Below are positions 8,930 to 25,309 of a stretch of 64,000 bases of DNA, in pieces. The stretch comes from Prorocentrum cordatum (lineage: Eukaryota; Sar; Dinophyceae; Prorocentrales; Prorocentraceae). A model generated the notes under the pieces. It was not told where the DNA came from and made no database searches. It was given only the letters and a program-made list of their open reading frames with translations. Within the stretch, counting starts at the first letter, position 1; each line of letters opens with the position of its first letter. Location of the stretch: the NCBI GenBank assembly GCA_963575745.1, contig CAUYUJ010016362.1:124001-188000 (forward strand), read 5' to 3'. Both the position numbers and the translations under genes were made by a program.

Positions 8930-11400
8930 ATGGTGCCCAAACCTGACAAGTACCAGAAGATAGAATCCTTGAGGCGGAAATGTCCGCATGCATCTGCTGC
9001 TGCACTGGCTGCAATCTTGGACGAGGTCACGTGGGAACCCTTCTCAGCATCACGGAAGGATATCCGTGATGCTAGAGATTCGGTCATAAACCAGCCGACT
9101 CCTGATGGTACCTTGTTCCGTGAGATCATTTGCTCTGCCGAGGGTTCAGAGATTAAGTTTCCTGTTGCCAATCTCCCTGCAATATTGTACGTGGCGCACA
9201 GCCAATGCAGCAACTGGCGGGCCCTCATTCAAAAGACTTTGGCGGCGAGGCCGTGCTCTTTCGAGCGACCGTGGTCGTTGATATTTTATTCTGACGAGGT
9301 AACACCAGGCAACCAACTATCCCCAGACAATTCAAGGAAGATGTGGATGTTCTACGTATCGTTTCTAGAATTGGGGCCAGAAGTGTTGTCGCAAGAGGAT
9401 GCGTGGTTCTGCGCAGGTGCCCTGAGGTCAAAACGTGTATCCGATATAGATGCAGGCGTCGCACAGGCATTCAAAATGCTTATAAAAGACATGTTTTGTA
9501 GGTCGGATTGCTCACTGCACACAACGGGCGTTTCATTGGAGCCTGGAGTCAGGTTACATTGCAAACTTGGGATGGTTCTCCAGGGCGGCGGTGCCCAGAA
9601 GTTGGTTTGGCTGATTAAAGGAGATGCAGGTACCAAATGCTGCATGCTTTGCCGCAATGTAATTGCGATGGACAGCTCCCTGGTCGACGAAGATGGGGTG
9701 ACCCTGCTGAGAGCAGACGTCATGCGTGAGGGTGACATCGATTTTGCGACGAATGATGACATCAGGGGGAGCGTGCGGCGGCTGGCTGCATTCCACGCGA
9801 CGGACACCAACGCCAAGTTCAAGACCTGCGGGGGGCCTGCAAACCCAAAGGAGGGAGAATGACCTATAGGATGATGAAGGGTGGGAAGATGATGAAGGGG
9901 AGGGGGATTGGAAGGGGAATGCGAGGATGACGAGTGTGGCCCCAGGATCCGCGAGCAAGCGTTCGGTTTCAACCATAATGAGCAGAACATGCTGCTCGAT
10001 CCACAACTGACATTATCTTACCTGTTGACCAGTATTGCCACGACTGGATGCACGCATTCTTTATTCGAGGTGTTTTTAACATTTCGACGCATCTCTTTCT
10101 TGCAGGTTGTAAGAATAATGGGTTGTCCAACGTATACTCACGTTTCGAGGAATACATCAAGATGTGGTCACTGCCCATCGCGCACGGCAGCGCTGATAAC
10201 TTGGCTAAGCTTTTTTTCAGAAGGGCCGCGATACTTCCAACGGCAAGGCGAAAGCGTTTAAGTGCCAGGCGAGTGAGGCATTGACTTTGCTGCCAATGAT
10301 GTATACGTATGTGATGACGGTTATATTGCCTGCAGGGGTAGCACGCGCGGAGTGCACCGCTTTTGCTCGTTTGTGTGATTTGGCGTGGTGCATCGAAGCT
10401 GCAGCATCATCCCGTGCGTCTGCTGACGCTCTCAGGAACAGGACGAACGCGTTTCTGGATGCTTGTGAAGCAGCAGGGTGGCAGGAATACATGACACCGA
10501 AGTTTCACTGGCTGGTCCATTTCCCAAGGCGCCTGATCAAGTTCGGATGCCTCATGTCGTGTTTTGTGCACGAGAGAAAGCACAGAGTGCCCAAGCGGTT
10601 CTGCAATGATATGCGCCAGCTGGCAGCTTCTGAGAGGAGTGTGCTGTCCGAGGTCACATGCCTGCAGTTGGCAAATTTGCGCAGCACCAACGTGTTCGAC
10701 TTCTCGCCGCACTTGGTGCGTTCCAGGGCGGCACCTAAGAAGATGCACGCCTTCCTGGAGGAGAAGCTCGGCCAGCGCCTCCCCAGGGACAGCACGACCA
10801 CGGCTCTTTCGGCTCGGGTGTCGACGTTGTCGACATGCCAATCCCGCGACATCGTGCTGCTCTCCGTTGCCAATGGTGGCAAGGCGTGTGGGGAGGTTTG
10901 GTTTCACGCAGCTGTAAACGGAACGATGGCATCGCTGGTTTCAATCTGGGACACCCCTTGCTACGATGATCGGCTCGGCGTGCTGACCGTGCACCCGACC
11001 GACGACGACTTGCAGCTGGTGCACACGACCGACATCATCACTGCCATGGCGGGGCGTTTGCCAAGTTTCCGAACCATCACCACCACTACGGGCGTGCCGT
11101 CTGCAAGCAACTGTCCGCTTTGCACACGTGCAATTGTGAAAAATGCATGGTGGACATTTGCGATGCGGGACGTCCGTTGTGGTTGGTTAGAAAGGTTCGA
11201 AGACTTGCAAGGCATGCAGGCGCCATGGAGGCGGATCAATCGCGATAGTGCCTCCCATGTTCAAGTGGTGAGACATCGCGTGAGCTGCTACCTGCTTGCT
11301 TATGCGCAGCAGCGCAAAAAAAAACATTGCTTTCCAATGCAGGTGTCGCTCGCCTTGCGCATCGCTTATAGAAAAAACAACAATTCGGGAGCTAAAAATG
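8930..11400 (+). pseudogene. DDE transposase-like gene (CACTA/CMC-like), frameshifted
   Basis: Starts at ATG 8930 (MVPKPDKYQKIESLRRKCPH). Segment 1 (8930-about 9835) contains IFYSDEVTPGNQLSPDNSRK, a candidate first catalytic Asp, and a CxxC knuckle (CCMLCRN). After an intron-like gap, RIREQAFGFNHNEQNMLLD (about 9950) leads in another frame to DQYCHDWMHAFFIRGVFN. The D-x-M-H block is typical of CMC-type transposases. Then come KAFKCQASEALTLLPMMYTY and MTPKFHWLVHFPRRLIKFG with FVHERKHRVPKRF. Frame breaks at about 10017-10022 and in the T7 run at 10210-10216 look like single-base indels. The frame stays open well past the last domain, so the 3' end is uncertain. The family role is inferred from motif order; the gene is probably non-functional here, unless the breaks are sequencing errors. 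Confidence 0.65.
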
Positions 11401-11518
11401 CAGTGGCTGCGCGTCAACATGCAAGTACTTGCAACTACTTGCGCTCAGTTAGCGCAACTTGTAAGTTCCGAAACCAACTTGCTAAGTCTGCTAAATCTTA
11501 CAACCACCCAAGTTCACC

Positions 11519-11650
11519 ACAGTGGTCCGGGACCAGGGGGGTTCGCGACCGGGGTGGGGTCCGGGACCGCGGGGTGTCCGGGACAGGGGGGGTCCGGGAC
11601 CATGGGGGTCCGGGACCAGGAGGGGTCGGAAACAAGGGGGGTCCGGGAGG
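11519..11650. repeat. GGGGGTCCGGGACC minisatellite
   Basis: About seven imperfect units of 16-22 bp, each containing GGTCCGGGACC or a close variant and a run of 4-7 G. GTCCGGGAC is itself palindromic. It lies downstream of the transposase remnant. Confidence 0.8.
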
Positions 11651-11819
11651 ATCAGAGGTGGTCTGGCCCAGAGGTCCTCCGCGCCTTCGGATAACACTTC
11701 AAGTCTTGCACAGGCCTGGAGTCTTATGATGTAGGACTTCGGCCGCTGGCTGCTTACGCAGCCATTGGCTGCTTCTATAGGACTTGAAGTCCTATGCGCA
11801 AAGCTTGCGCACCGCTCCA

Positions 11820-12250
11820 GCGATACATGATACATTATACAGACTATATACAATAGTACGATAGTGAATACATAGTATAAGAGTATGTATATAGTACGAA
11901 TAGTATATATATAGTATGTATAGTATATGTAATGCATGGAATATGTATGTATATATAATAATAAAGGTATAGCATATATCTAGTCTATGTAATACATATT
12001 GTATATAATCTGCATATTACTTATTATACTGTGTATATAGTGTACATGTATTGTATAAATAGTGTACACTAAATATATTTTACATATATATAAATAAATA
12101 TTATAGTATATATAATCCATATAGTATATGTAGTGTGTGTAGTGCATGTGTATTACGGGGCATCTATCATTTTTGTTAAAAAAAACAATAAATATGTAGC
12201 AGATACAACATGTGTACAGCATAGTTAAAATTATATATAGTAAATATAGT
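11820..12250. other. AT-rich island in GC-rich surroundings
   Basis: About 430 bp made mostly of TATAGTATATG-like words with few G or C, bounded sharply by GC-rich DNA on both sides. Only short tyrosine/isoleucine-rich frames occur, so it is not coding. Candidates are a matrix-attachment or replication-associated sequence, or an old organelle-derived or microsatellite expansion. No organelle gene was seen in it. 12251-12777 holds GC-rich sequence with a (GC)n run near 12650 and no supported gene. Confidence 0.7.
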
Positions 12251-12777
12251 AAGAGTTAGTGATGTTGTACGTTATGCGTTCTCACATATGCATGGTGCTA
12301 TGCCATGCCAGTGCAATGCTATGCGGCGCGACTCTGCCATGCTACGCCGCGCTATGTCATGCCTTTCGCTTCGCTCGCTTTTAGCTGATTTTCAGTTCTT
12401 CTGGCTACCTTGGGACCCCCGCCCCTCAAGGCAGGTCTCGGCTTGGGTCGCCCTTCCTCCCCTTGAGGTCCCATGGAGTCCCTGCGCGCGCGTGCGTCTC
12501 GGGTCTGGGGCTTTCGGTTGGGAGTTTGGGGGCCGTGGCGGGTCTGCCGTCTGGGGATCGGGGGTGCCGTGTCGGGCCCCTCATGGGGCCTGGGGTGGTC
12601 TGCGGACCCTTCCTGGGGCCTGGGGTGGACCCTCTCGGGCCTTGGGGCGCGCGCGCGCGCGTGCTCGCGCCCGTGCGCGCGTGCCATCCGCGCCCGTGCT
12701 GGAGCCGCAGCTCGGCTGGAGCGTGGCCGCGGCGCCCTCGGCCGCCGCGGCGCTGGCCGCGTTGCCGGCCTGCGGGC

Positions 12778-14031
12778 ATGGCGTCGTCGCGAGCGGCGTC
12801 GGGCAGCAGCGAGAGGGCGGCGACAAGAGAGAGCTGCAGGATATTTTTTTTGTCGGGGCAAGGGTTGTGGAGGGCAGGGAGGATAGGAGGCATGGGATGA
12901 AAGGGCTAGGAGTGATCGGATGGAAGGGCAGGAGGGATGGGATGGCAAGGGCGCGGTGTAGCAGAGGGCCTCGCGAGGAACAACGGCCTCGAACTTCGAG
13001 GATCGAGGCATTGTGGCCATCGGGTGCCCCCCTCGCCACGGCTGGGCGCAGCTCGAAAAACTTATGCATTCCCCGCCCTCTCTTCTTCGACGCCACCCAT
13101 TAGCGGCCATTGCAGTGGCAGCACGCTCGCCTCGAACCTGACAGGATGGGGTTGGTCAAAATCCGCTCCTAGCGACCCCGTGGCGCTGGAGGCGGCGATC
13201 ATCCCGAGCGTGAACAAAGAGCACTTCCTGACCTACGGAATTGCGCCTGGCAAAGACCAGTTCGCGGCCAGGTGCAAGGAGGAGGTCGCCCACCACTTCC
13301 AGGCGTCGGTCGTCGTCGCCGCCGCCGCTGTCGTCGTCGAGTTTGAACTTTGAGATTCGATCGGGTTTCGAAGGTTTTTTTTGTTTTGGCCTCCTGAGGG
13401 CGCTCTCGTGGCCACGGCTGGATCCACCGTGATATTCTGGTCAGTCATGGTTACGCTGACGACGTTGACGATAGCGATGATGAGGACGACGACGATGATG
13501 CTGGTAGTGGTGGTGGTAGTGATGATGCCGTTGGCAGCGGTGACGACGATGGCGACGACGATGACGATGGTGGCGGTCGTCATTGCGACGGCGGCGATGC
13601 TGGCGCGCCCCCCCCCTCCCGCCCGTTGCGAGATGCTCGGCCGCCTCGAGAAGATTGCCCCCAACATGTCCATCAGCGAGCAGGCTGCTACGCTGGCGTT
13701 CACATCGATCGTGAAGAAGAAGGCTTCAGCATGGGGCGGGATGGATGAGGCAGCCCAGCAGTCATGGGCAACGAGCAACAGTGCGAGGTGGGCGGGGAGA
13801 ACTCTTCCATTCGCATCCTGATTCCCCGCCCCCCCTCCCGGCGGGCCCGCGGCGCCTGTGAGCACGTAGCCCTCCGTCCTCCTGGGGATTCGGGCGGCCA
13901 GGGCGGACACGGAGGAGGTTGAGGGGGTCGGGAGTGGAGGAGCGGATCGGATGGAGGGAGGAGGTTAGAGGAGGTTACGGAGGTCTGGAGTGGAACGGAG
14001 GAGGTTGAGGATGTCTGGAGCGGAACGGGGC

Positions 14032-14069
<38 letters not shown>

Positions 14070-15567
14070 AACAAAAAAAATACGGCCCAGGCTCCGCCCC
14101 ATGTGCCGGCACGTCTACGACGCGCACCGCAAAGAGAAAATCGGCGACAAGGTTCCTGCCTGGATGACTGAGTTGAGAGAGAAACAGAAAGCGATCGGCA
14201 TGGAGGTGGGCCCCAGGAGAGAGCGCGATGACAGCAGAGGTGATAAAGCCAGAAAAGACCACAGAACAGGCGAACACCATAGAGATGAAAAAGACTCGAG
14301 GAAAGAGAGTGGAGAGAAAGCTAGGAGGTCGCCCGCGTCAGATGATGATTCGAGCCGTAGGTCCAGCCGAAAGCGGAGGCGGAAGATAACCAAATCCAGA
14401 GAAGAGACACCACGTAGGCCCGTCGAGCTGGACTTCGACATCGGTTACAACCCTGATGACAAAGTTGCCACCAAAACATACCGAACGTCTGGTAGACAGT
14501 CTGGCAAGATCGTGACCACCCACGACATATTCAGAAAAGATCACCGTGCATGGATGTTCTGCAAGTTTGCGGGCAGTGATACAGAGCACGAGATTCCCAC
14601 TCTCACGGTGCACTCGTGGGAAAATCAAGGTGGCCAGCGGACCTCTGGGACCTCTGGTGCTGGCAAGGCCGCGGCGGGGGCTGGCACGTACTGGACGGGC
14701 GAGCTCGACGGCAAAATTGCGCGGGTGATGTATAAGAAGCTCTCCACCGAGGCCGACAAGTCAATCACATATGGATTGGTCATCAAAGAGGGTACGAGTG
14801 CTGGTGGCCAGAAGCTTCAGATCACTTACAAGTCCTGCAGCAACGACGTAGAGTTCGCAAAGCAACTAATGATAAAGCTAGCAAAGCAGTACGTGAATAA
14901 AGAGCTGGCTCACAGGCAGCTGATGGCAGAGCGCGATAAGGGGGTCGAGGCGTACTTGAAAAAGGTGGGAAAGGCCGCGGCCGCCTTACGGAGACCAGCA
15001 AAAGCAGATGACGGCGAGAAAGATGGCGACGAAAGCGCGGCCCCAGGAGAGAATAAAGATGATGATGAGGAGGAGGAGGGAGGTGAAGAGGAGGAAGATG
15101 GCGAAAGGGACGAGGAGGAGGAGGAGGAGGAGCAGGAGGGGCCTGAAGTGGCCAAGAAGCCCGCCGCCAGCGCGGGGAACGAAGATGAGGAGGAAGATGA
15201 GGACGAGGAGGAGGAGGGGCCCGCAGTGGCAAAGAGGCCCGCCGCCAAGCCTAAAGCGAAGGCTCCGATGAAAAGGCCCGCCGTGCTCCACAGGCCCGCA
15301 GCGGCGAAGAAGCCAGCTGGCAGGCAGGAGCCCGACGACGAGGAAGAGGGGGGGGAGGAGGAGGAGGAAGAGGCAGAGGAAGACGAAGAGGAGGCTGAAG
15401 AGGAGGAGGAGGAGGAAGAGGAGGAAAACGAGGAGTCAGAGGAAGAAGATGGAGATGAGGAGCAGGCAAAGAAGAAGAAAAAGGTGCCAGAGCAGATCCC
15501 CCCACCGAGCGGGCAGTCCTTGTACATGAGTCTGCTGAGGAAGAGCAGCGCGCAGGGGTGCGCCTGA
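12778..15567 (+). CDS. Acidic/basic repeat nuclear-type protein; four-exon model (607 aa)
   Basis: Model: 12778-12839, 13173-13302, 13633-13787 and 14091-15567, all in phase. Introns are GA-AG (least certain), GC-AG (a GT donor 6 nt later is also in phase) and GT-AG (13788-14090). Exon 1 starts MASSRAASGSSERAATRESC. Exons 2-3 give NKEHFLTYGIAPGKDQFAAR and LEKIAPNMSISEQAATLAFT. The last exon has an RS/KR-rich segment (SSRRSSRKRRRKITK). A globular part follows (YRTSGRQSGKIVTTHDIFRK, AWMFCKFAGSDTEHEIPTLT, GTYWTGELDGKIARVMYKKL). The tail alternates long D/E runs with KKPAA/KRPAA motifs. It is probably a chromatin or RNA-associated protein. It shares the K/R-P-A style of 6428-7975 but not its globular domain. 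Confidence 0.65.
13600..13632 (+). promoter_or_regulatory. Pyrimidine-rich intron 3' end
   Basis: CCCCCCCCTCCCGCCCGTTGCGAG precedes the exon that begins ATGCTCGGCCGC at 13633. It is one of several acceptors here with a C-rich rather than T-rich tract. Confidence 0.45.
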
Positions 15568-15997
15568 GTGGCGGGGCCGCACGCGGGGGAGCCGAGCGCG
15601 GAGCGAAGTGGCGCGGAGGTGAAATGCACTTCCGCTCGATCCCTGGTGGCTCCATTTTGAAAACGGCCCCGCTCCGTCCGTGTAACTGTTGCAAGCTTCG
15701 AAGCTGCAGGGTCAGAAATGGCAAGGAAGTCCCCCTCATCGCCCTTCCTTCCCCGTTTCCTCTCCGCCCCTCCTCCCCCTCGCTCATATCCCTCTTCCTG
15801 CCTCTCCTGTTCGCCCCTTCCATCAACTCCCATCGCCTTGCCGGCATCTGCCCCGTCGTGTCCCGTCGTGGCCCGTGCCGGCCCCATCTGTGGCCCACCC
15901 TGCCCTATCCCGCCCCGCCTCCAAACCGCATAGCCGTGCAACGTCGAGCAATCTTCTCGGTGACAGCGGCCCCTGAGGGAACAGGTGCAGCGGAGCG
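15568..15997. other. Intergenic gap between two head-to-tail genes
   Basis: About 430 bp between the TGA at 15565-15567 and the ATG at 15998. It holds a T/C-rich stretch (15725-15900) but no coding sequence I can support and no recognisable promoter. The large minus-strand frame across 14910-15941 is a shadow of the D/E-rich exon. Confidence 0.6.
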
Positions 15998-20461
<4,464 letters not shown>

Positions 20462-20919
20462 TTCGTGCGTGCACGAGCGCGTTTTCAGTTTGAAGGGGCG
20501 CGCGCACGTGTGCAGCATCGGCGCACTGCCATAATACGCTCGTGGGGGTGATGAGGGGGATAGGATAGGATATGGGGAGATGGGGGGGGGGGGGGGGGAT
20601 GGCCTGCTGGCAGGGTGCTAGCAGCCGCGCCAGTGTATTTGTGGCGGCCCTGGGAGCACCGTGCCCGCTTTCAACGCTCCAGGGATCAGAGTGCAGCCCC
20701 TGCCGCAGGATCCAGCAGCAACTAGCATCGCTGGGGATAGCGACGCCGAGAGTACAAGCCATCCGAGATTCGTGCTTGCTCTCCCTTCCCTGAAAAAATC
20801 AATGCCGAGTCAGATCTGCACGCGTCGAGTCAGCGCACGCGGCGTTTTTCTAGGGTTCCTGGGGGGCCTCCGTAACGACACCCTAACGACACACCCTATC
20901 GCCACCTATCGCCACCAGC

Positions 20920-20951
<32 letters not shown>

Positions 20952-21434
20952 AACACGAAGTTCCATCGACACGCCATCGACACATATCGACACACCCCAA
21001 ACCACTTCGGCTCGGGCTTGGCTAACAGGTCGACGGAGGCGCTGCCGAGGGGGGAAACGTGAGGGCAGTGGCGCACTTCGCCCCCAATTTGGCCCAGAAT
21101 GTTTGTCGCGCGGTTGGACTCGGCTCGATTCGCAGGCCATGGAGGCGATTCTCACAAGCTGGCGCGCGCTCCCCCCCCTGTCTGCAATCATCCTTGACCC
21201 GCCCTCTGCTTCGGCGAGCCTCGGCGGCCACCGTCGTGGTCGCAGTACCTCGGGGGCGGGCGCCAGAGGGGCGCGGCGACGATCGGGCTCGCAAAGGGCG
21301 GCAGGGGCGGGAGGCAGCGGCGGGGGGGGGGCAGGAGGGCGAGAGGACGGCTCCAAGGGCGGCCCCGTCAGGCCTCTTCGGCTTTGAACAAAAAATAGTT
21401 TTCTGAACATTGATTTTTTCAAAGCCCCGCGGGG
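20462..21434. other. Intergenic region with short repeats
   Basis: No gene supported. It contains a run of about 18 G (20583-20600), a (TA)n run at 20921-20948, and three CATCGACAC-type units of about 11 bp at 20962-20996. A G/C-rich stretch at 21160-21390 is open in several frames but looks non-coding. Confidence 0.5.
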
Positions 21435-21600
21435 GCGCCAATCGGGGCATTCTCGGCGCCCCCTTGGAACTTCCTCGGGGCCTTCTTGGAGCTTCCTGGG
21501 GGCCCTCCTGGACCAAGAGAGCTCCAAGAGGTCCTCGGGAGGGGCCCAACAGGGCCCCGAGACGGCCCCTAGAGGGCAGAGCCGAAAGAGACCGACCCCT
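21435..21600 (+). repeat. GGGGCC-rich dispersed repeat, copy 1
   Basis: CCTTCTTGGAGCTTCCTGGG, followed by a ligated run of GGCCC/CCAAGAG words, closely matches the reverse complement of 24696-24790 (about 90% over 95 bp by eye). Looser relatives lie at 27540-27640 and 54463-54990. Non-coding. Confidence 0.65.
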
Positions 21601-21944
21601 TGCTTGCGCCCGCGCTTGGCCTACTTTTCCTGCCTGGCCTTGTCGTCGCCCCTGCCCCCTCTTCTCCCTGCCTTCCTGCTTCATCCTTCAGGCCTGGGGC
21701 AATTTCTCGGGCCCGCTCTGTGTTTTTCTGCGCCACAAACGGTGCCCGAAAAAAGTGCCCCAAACGGGCCCCTCGGGACATTTGTTGGAAAGCATATTTT
21801 TCTGCTGCTGGGCCCCTCCAGGGGCCCCCTCGGCACCACCTGGGGCCATATCTCGGGCCCGCTTGGGCCCCCCCAAGGCCCTCTCGGCGCCGCCTCTCAC
21901 CGCAGCGTGTCTTTCGGTCGAGCAATGGCGGCTGTCACATTGCA

Positions 21945-24900
21945 ATGGCTCCCAAACGCAAGAGAGAGGAAACCCATGGAGGCGACGGCGACAGGTCACG
22001 GCGTCGAAGACGGGTGCCCGACGCCGAGTTGCCGCCGCCGCCAGCGCCGCCACCCGTGCCGGCTGCGGACCCCGAGGAGCAGGAGGAGTCGGGGGTGGAC
22101 AGAACCCCCAACAGTGACACGTCGATTAGTGAATTGTCCGTTTTCGGTTTTCGAGAGGGCGCCGTGGCCGTTATTTTCCAGGCTTGCGCCCGCCAGGTTT
22201 GGGCCCGAAGTCGTTTTCACTAAACCACGTTTTACTTAAGGGAGGTCTGTCCATCCCCGAAGGAGGCTGGGCATAGATTACTAGCGGATCAGCAGCGGTT
22301 GTATTGTTCTGGTCAGCAAACTTCCAAAGCGTTTCTATCCACATGCTATCTAGCTGCGAAGGCAGGGGCCCGAGGTCCTCTTAAAGAGTGGGGCTTAGCA
22401 CCAGAGTCCCCAACAGGCCACTTTCAACGCAAAGTCGCGAGAATGGTTGAGAAATCTGGAATGGCGGAGATCCCTCCATACGTGTTGTCGGTGCCAGGGC
22501 ATCTGCCCAGATCGAAGTTGCGCGGGGACTTGAAACTAGAGGTGAGGCCGTTTCACGAAACATTGAAACGGGAGTTGGACAGCGATGACACCTTGAGGAG
22601 AGTGCGGGCTCGCCTCCGAGACGAGCCATGGCCTAGTTCATATACCGAACACAAAGTGACACAGGAGGCCGACCCAAGTGAATTGGTCATCCCACTTGGG
22701 CTCTTCTTTGACGCAGCTCGGTATGGCGGCACGTCCAGCAGCGGCCGCCAGCGCAATATCTTCACATGCAGCATCGTCAATCTCGTGACACAGAGGCGGC
22801 ACCCTGGCGTCACCTTCCGCAAGCAATTCGCTTGCAAGTGCGGCTGCAGGGGGCACTGCAGCTTCCATGCTATAAGTACCTTTCTGTCGTGGAGCCTGGA
22901 GGCGCTAGCCGTCGGGAAATACCCTGCCGTTGGTGACATGGGCGCACCGTGCCCTGTGGATAAGGACCCGCAGCGCGCCCGCACGGCGGGCCAGGCGCTG
23001 GGATTCCGTGGGGCTCTCGTGCAGTTGATGTGCGATTGGGAAGGCTTATGCAAATTGGCGTGCGTTCCAACGTGGTCATCAAACCGCCACCCATGTCCAT
23101 TATGTACGTGCAGACGGTCGACTATGTATAAATTCAGGAACCTGTTTTTTCTCCGTTGTGATCGTTTGTAGATCACCTCATCTCCCCCGCCTCCCCTCAT
23201 TATGCCATGCTACTCTCTCGATTGCCCAACTTCTGTCCACTTTGCCCCCTGGCCCAGCAGCCCCACTCTGCCCCCCCCGACGTCTGGCCGCGCGCGGGCG
23301 GGGGGAAGCGACGAGAAGAGAGGGGGAAGTGGGGAACGGGGGGCTGCCGGCACAGGGAGGAGTAGGATAAGGAGGAGGAAGGAGGAGGAGGGAACGGGGG
23401 GCTGCCGGCACGGGGAGGGGGAGGGTAGCAGAGCAAACCAGCGGCGCCCAGCATGCTTCGGGCACCAGATGTACCCTGGCTCGACCACGCCTGTCACGGG
23501 GGGGAGGACCCTCACGAGGCGGCGTGCAAACAAGCAGAGAAGGTCGTGCATATCCGCAACAATGCCGAGCTACAAGCGTTCATCCGAGATGGAAAACTAC
23601 ACTTCGATAAACGTGAGAAGGATGGGTACGGCTTGACACTTGGCGGTAGCGTTTGGCCTCTAAACGAGCATAGCGCACATTTACGTGCTGGGGATTTACT
23701 GGTTGCCCAAGATGGTTTGAGAGACGTGGCTAAGTATGCGAATCTTTCCCCCCCAATCAGATTAGTGTTGTGGCGCAGGAAAGACTAGGCGTTGTGCACC
23801 CGCAGATGCCCATTTCTCAGGTCTGATTTGGGGATATCGCTTAAGGGTTGCTACATGCCAGATTACATGCACACAGTGCCGCTTGGAGTCATGGGCTTCG
23901 TAGTTCTGGCGTTCTTGTGGCGCCTCACAGACTCGACACATTACAACGGGAACGCTGGTGAGGAGAGCGTGCGCCAGTCAGTCGCGTTCCAGAGGGTTTC
24001 TCTGGAGCTGTCTGCTTGGTACGATCGCGAAAAGAGGCTCGGCAACGATGTGTGCGAACTCGATGGCGTTACAGGCCCAATGTTCGGATCGAAGAAGGCC
24101 CCCAGAATCAAAATCAAAGCAGGGGAAACGAAATCACTGTTCAAATGGGTTTGCACAGAAGGCCTTCCTAAACACTGGGGGCATATATACAAGGGTCGAG
24201 AATTATTGCCACGTGGAGTTGCGCTATTAGAATGGGACAATTATCTCTGCGGCCTGGACCGTGACCCTGACCCCCGCGAGCGCAAAACGTTGGAGGATAT
24301 GGTTCTCAAACACTTGAGCTTGCTGGAGGCGGCTGGAGCCCGAGAGATGCCCAAACACCACCTCGTCTGGCACTTGACAATCAGGAGTACAATTCCGCTG
24401 CAAAGCCGACCCCGACCTCTTTGGGGAAGGGGGCGGGGGGAGAAGTTGGCCGTGCCGGCAACTCGGGGTCGGGGGAGCCGTTGGCCCCCCTGGAGACCTC
24501 TGGGGCCCTCTTGGAGCATCAAAATGGGGTCAAGACAAGGTGGGAGGGCGCCCCAGGGGGGCCCCAGCTGGGGGGCACAAGAGCCTCCCAAAAAAGTACA
24601 AAAAGCACAAGAGGGGTCTTGATATGGAACCCTTCTTGTGTTTTTTTTTTGGGGGGGGGGCCCTCTTGGACCCTCTGGGGGCTGTCTTGGGCCCTCTTGG
24701 GGCCGTCGCGGGGCCCTGTTGGGCCCCTCCCGAAGGCCTTTTGAAGCTCTCTTGCTCCAGGAGGGCCCCCCAGAAAGCTCCAAGAAGGCTGGGGGGGCCC
24801 CTAGGGCTTCGGGAGGGAGCGGCGACAGCGACACCTTCAGAAGTGCGCCCCAACGTGGGGACCGAGATTTGAATTCAGGGCCCTCCTCCTCCTCCTCCTC

Positions 24901-25305
24901 CAACACGGCCCCAAGACGGCCACAAAGCCCCTCCAACACGGCCACAAAGCCCCTCCTGAGTCCTTCCTGGGGCCCTCCAACACGGCCCCAAGACGGCCAC
25001 AAAGCCCTTTCCCCCTCCCCCTCGCCCTCCTGTCCCCCACGCCCCTTCCCCCTTCAGGGGTTGGATGCGGGGTGCTCGCAGACCAGCCCAGGTCGCTTTC
25101 GGAGGAATTGCACGCGCCATTGAGGATCCCCATCGCGGGACACCCCCGAAGATACGCCACTTGGAGGGATGAGACCCTGAATGCCCTCCTGAGCCGCCTC
25201 GCCGCAGCCACGCACGCTCGACCCCGCGCCTTCGAGACGGGCTTGTGGACGCGTCTTGACCTGCAAGAGATCCTACATACTGGCGTGCACTCATCAGTCC
25301 TCTAG
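21945..25305 (+). CDS. Second DDE transposase-like gene (CACTA/CMC-like), multi-exon, possibly disabled
   Basis: Starts MAPKRKREETHGGDGDRSRR at 21945, with an R-rich and proline-rich N-terminus. Approximate exons: 21945-22120, 22241-23115, 23520-24384 and 25092-25305. The last intron (24385-25091) is GA-AG and phase-consistent. Exon 2 has VIPLGLFFDAARYGGTSSSG (candidate first Asp), CKCGCRGHCSFH, and CPLCTC knuckles. Exon 3 has GCYMPDYMHTVPLGVMGF, the D-x-M-H block. Exon 4 ends the fold with IAGHPRRYATWRDETLNALL and a TAG at 25303-25305. A TAG at 23786-23788 interrupts exon 3, so the copy may be dead or a small intron was missed. It is only distantly related to the gene at 8930. The next gene starts 4 bp after its stop codon. 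Confidence 0.6.
24640..24800 (-). repeat. GGGGCC-rich dispersed repeat, inverted copy
   Basis: Reverse-complement relative of 21435-21600, lying inside the last intron of the transposase-like gene. The best match is 24696-24790. The two inverted copies enclose most of the transposase gene but exclude its last exon, so they do not look like the element's own termini. Confidence 0.6.
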
Positions 25306-25309
25306 CGGA

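Noticed and set aside
14910-15941. 343-aa serine-rich minus-strand frame
   Set aside because: Complement of the D/E-rich (GAG/GAT) exon of the 12778-15567 gene. Composition fully explains it.
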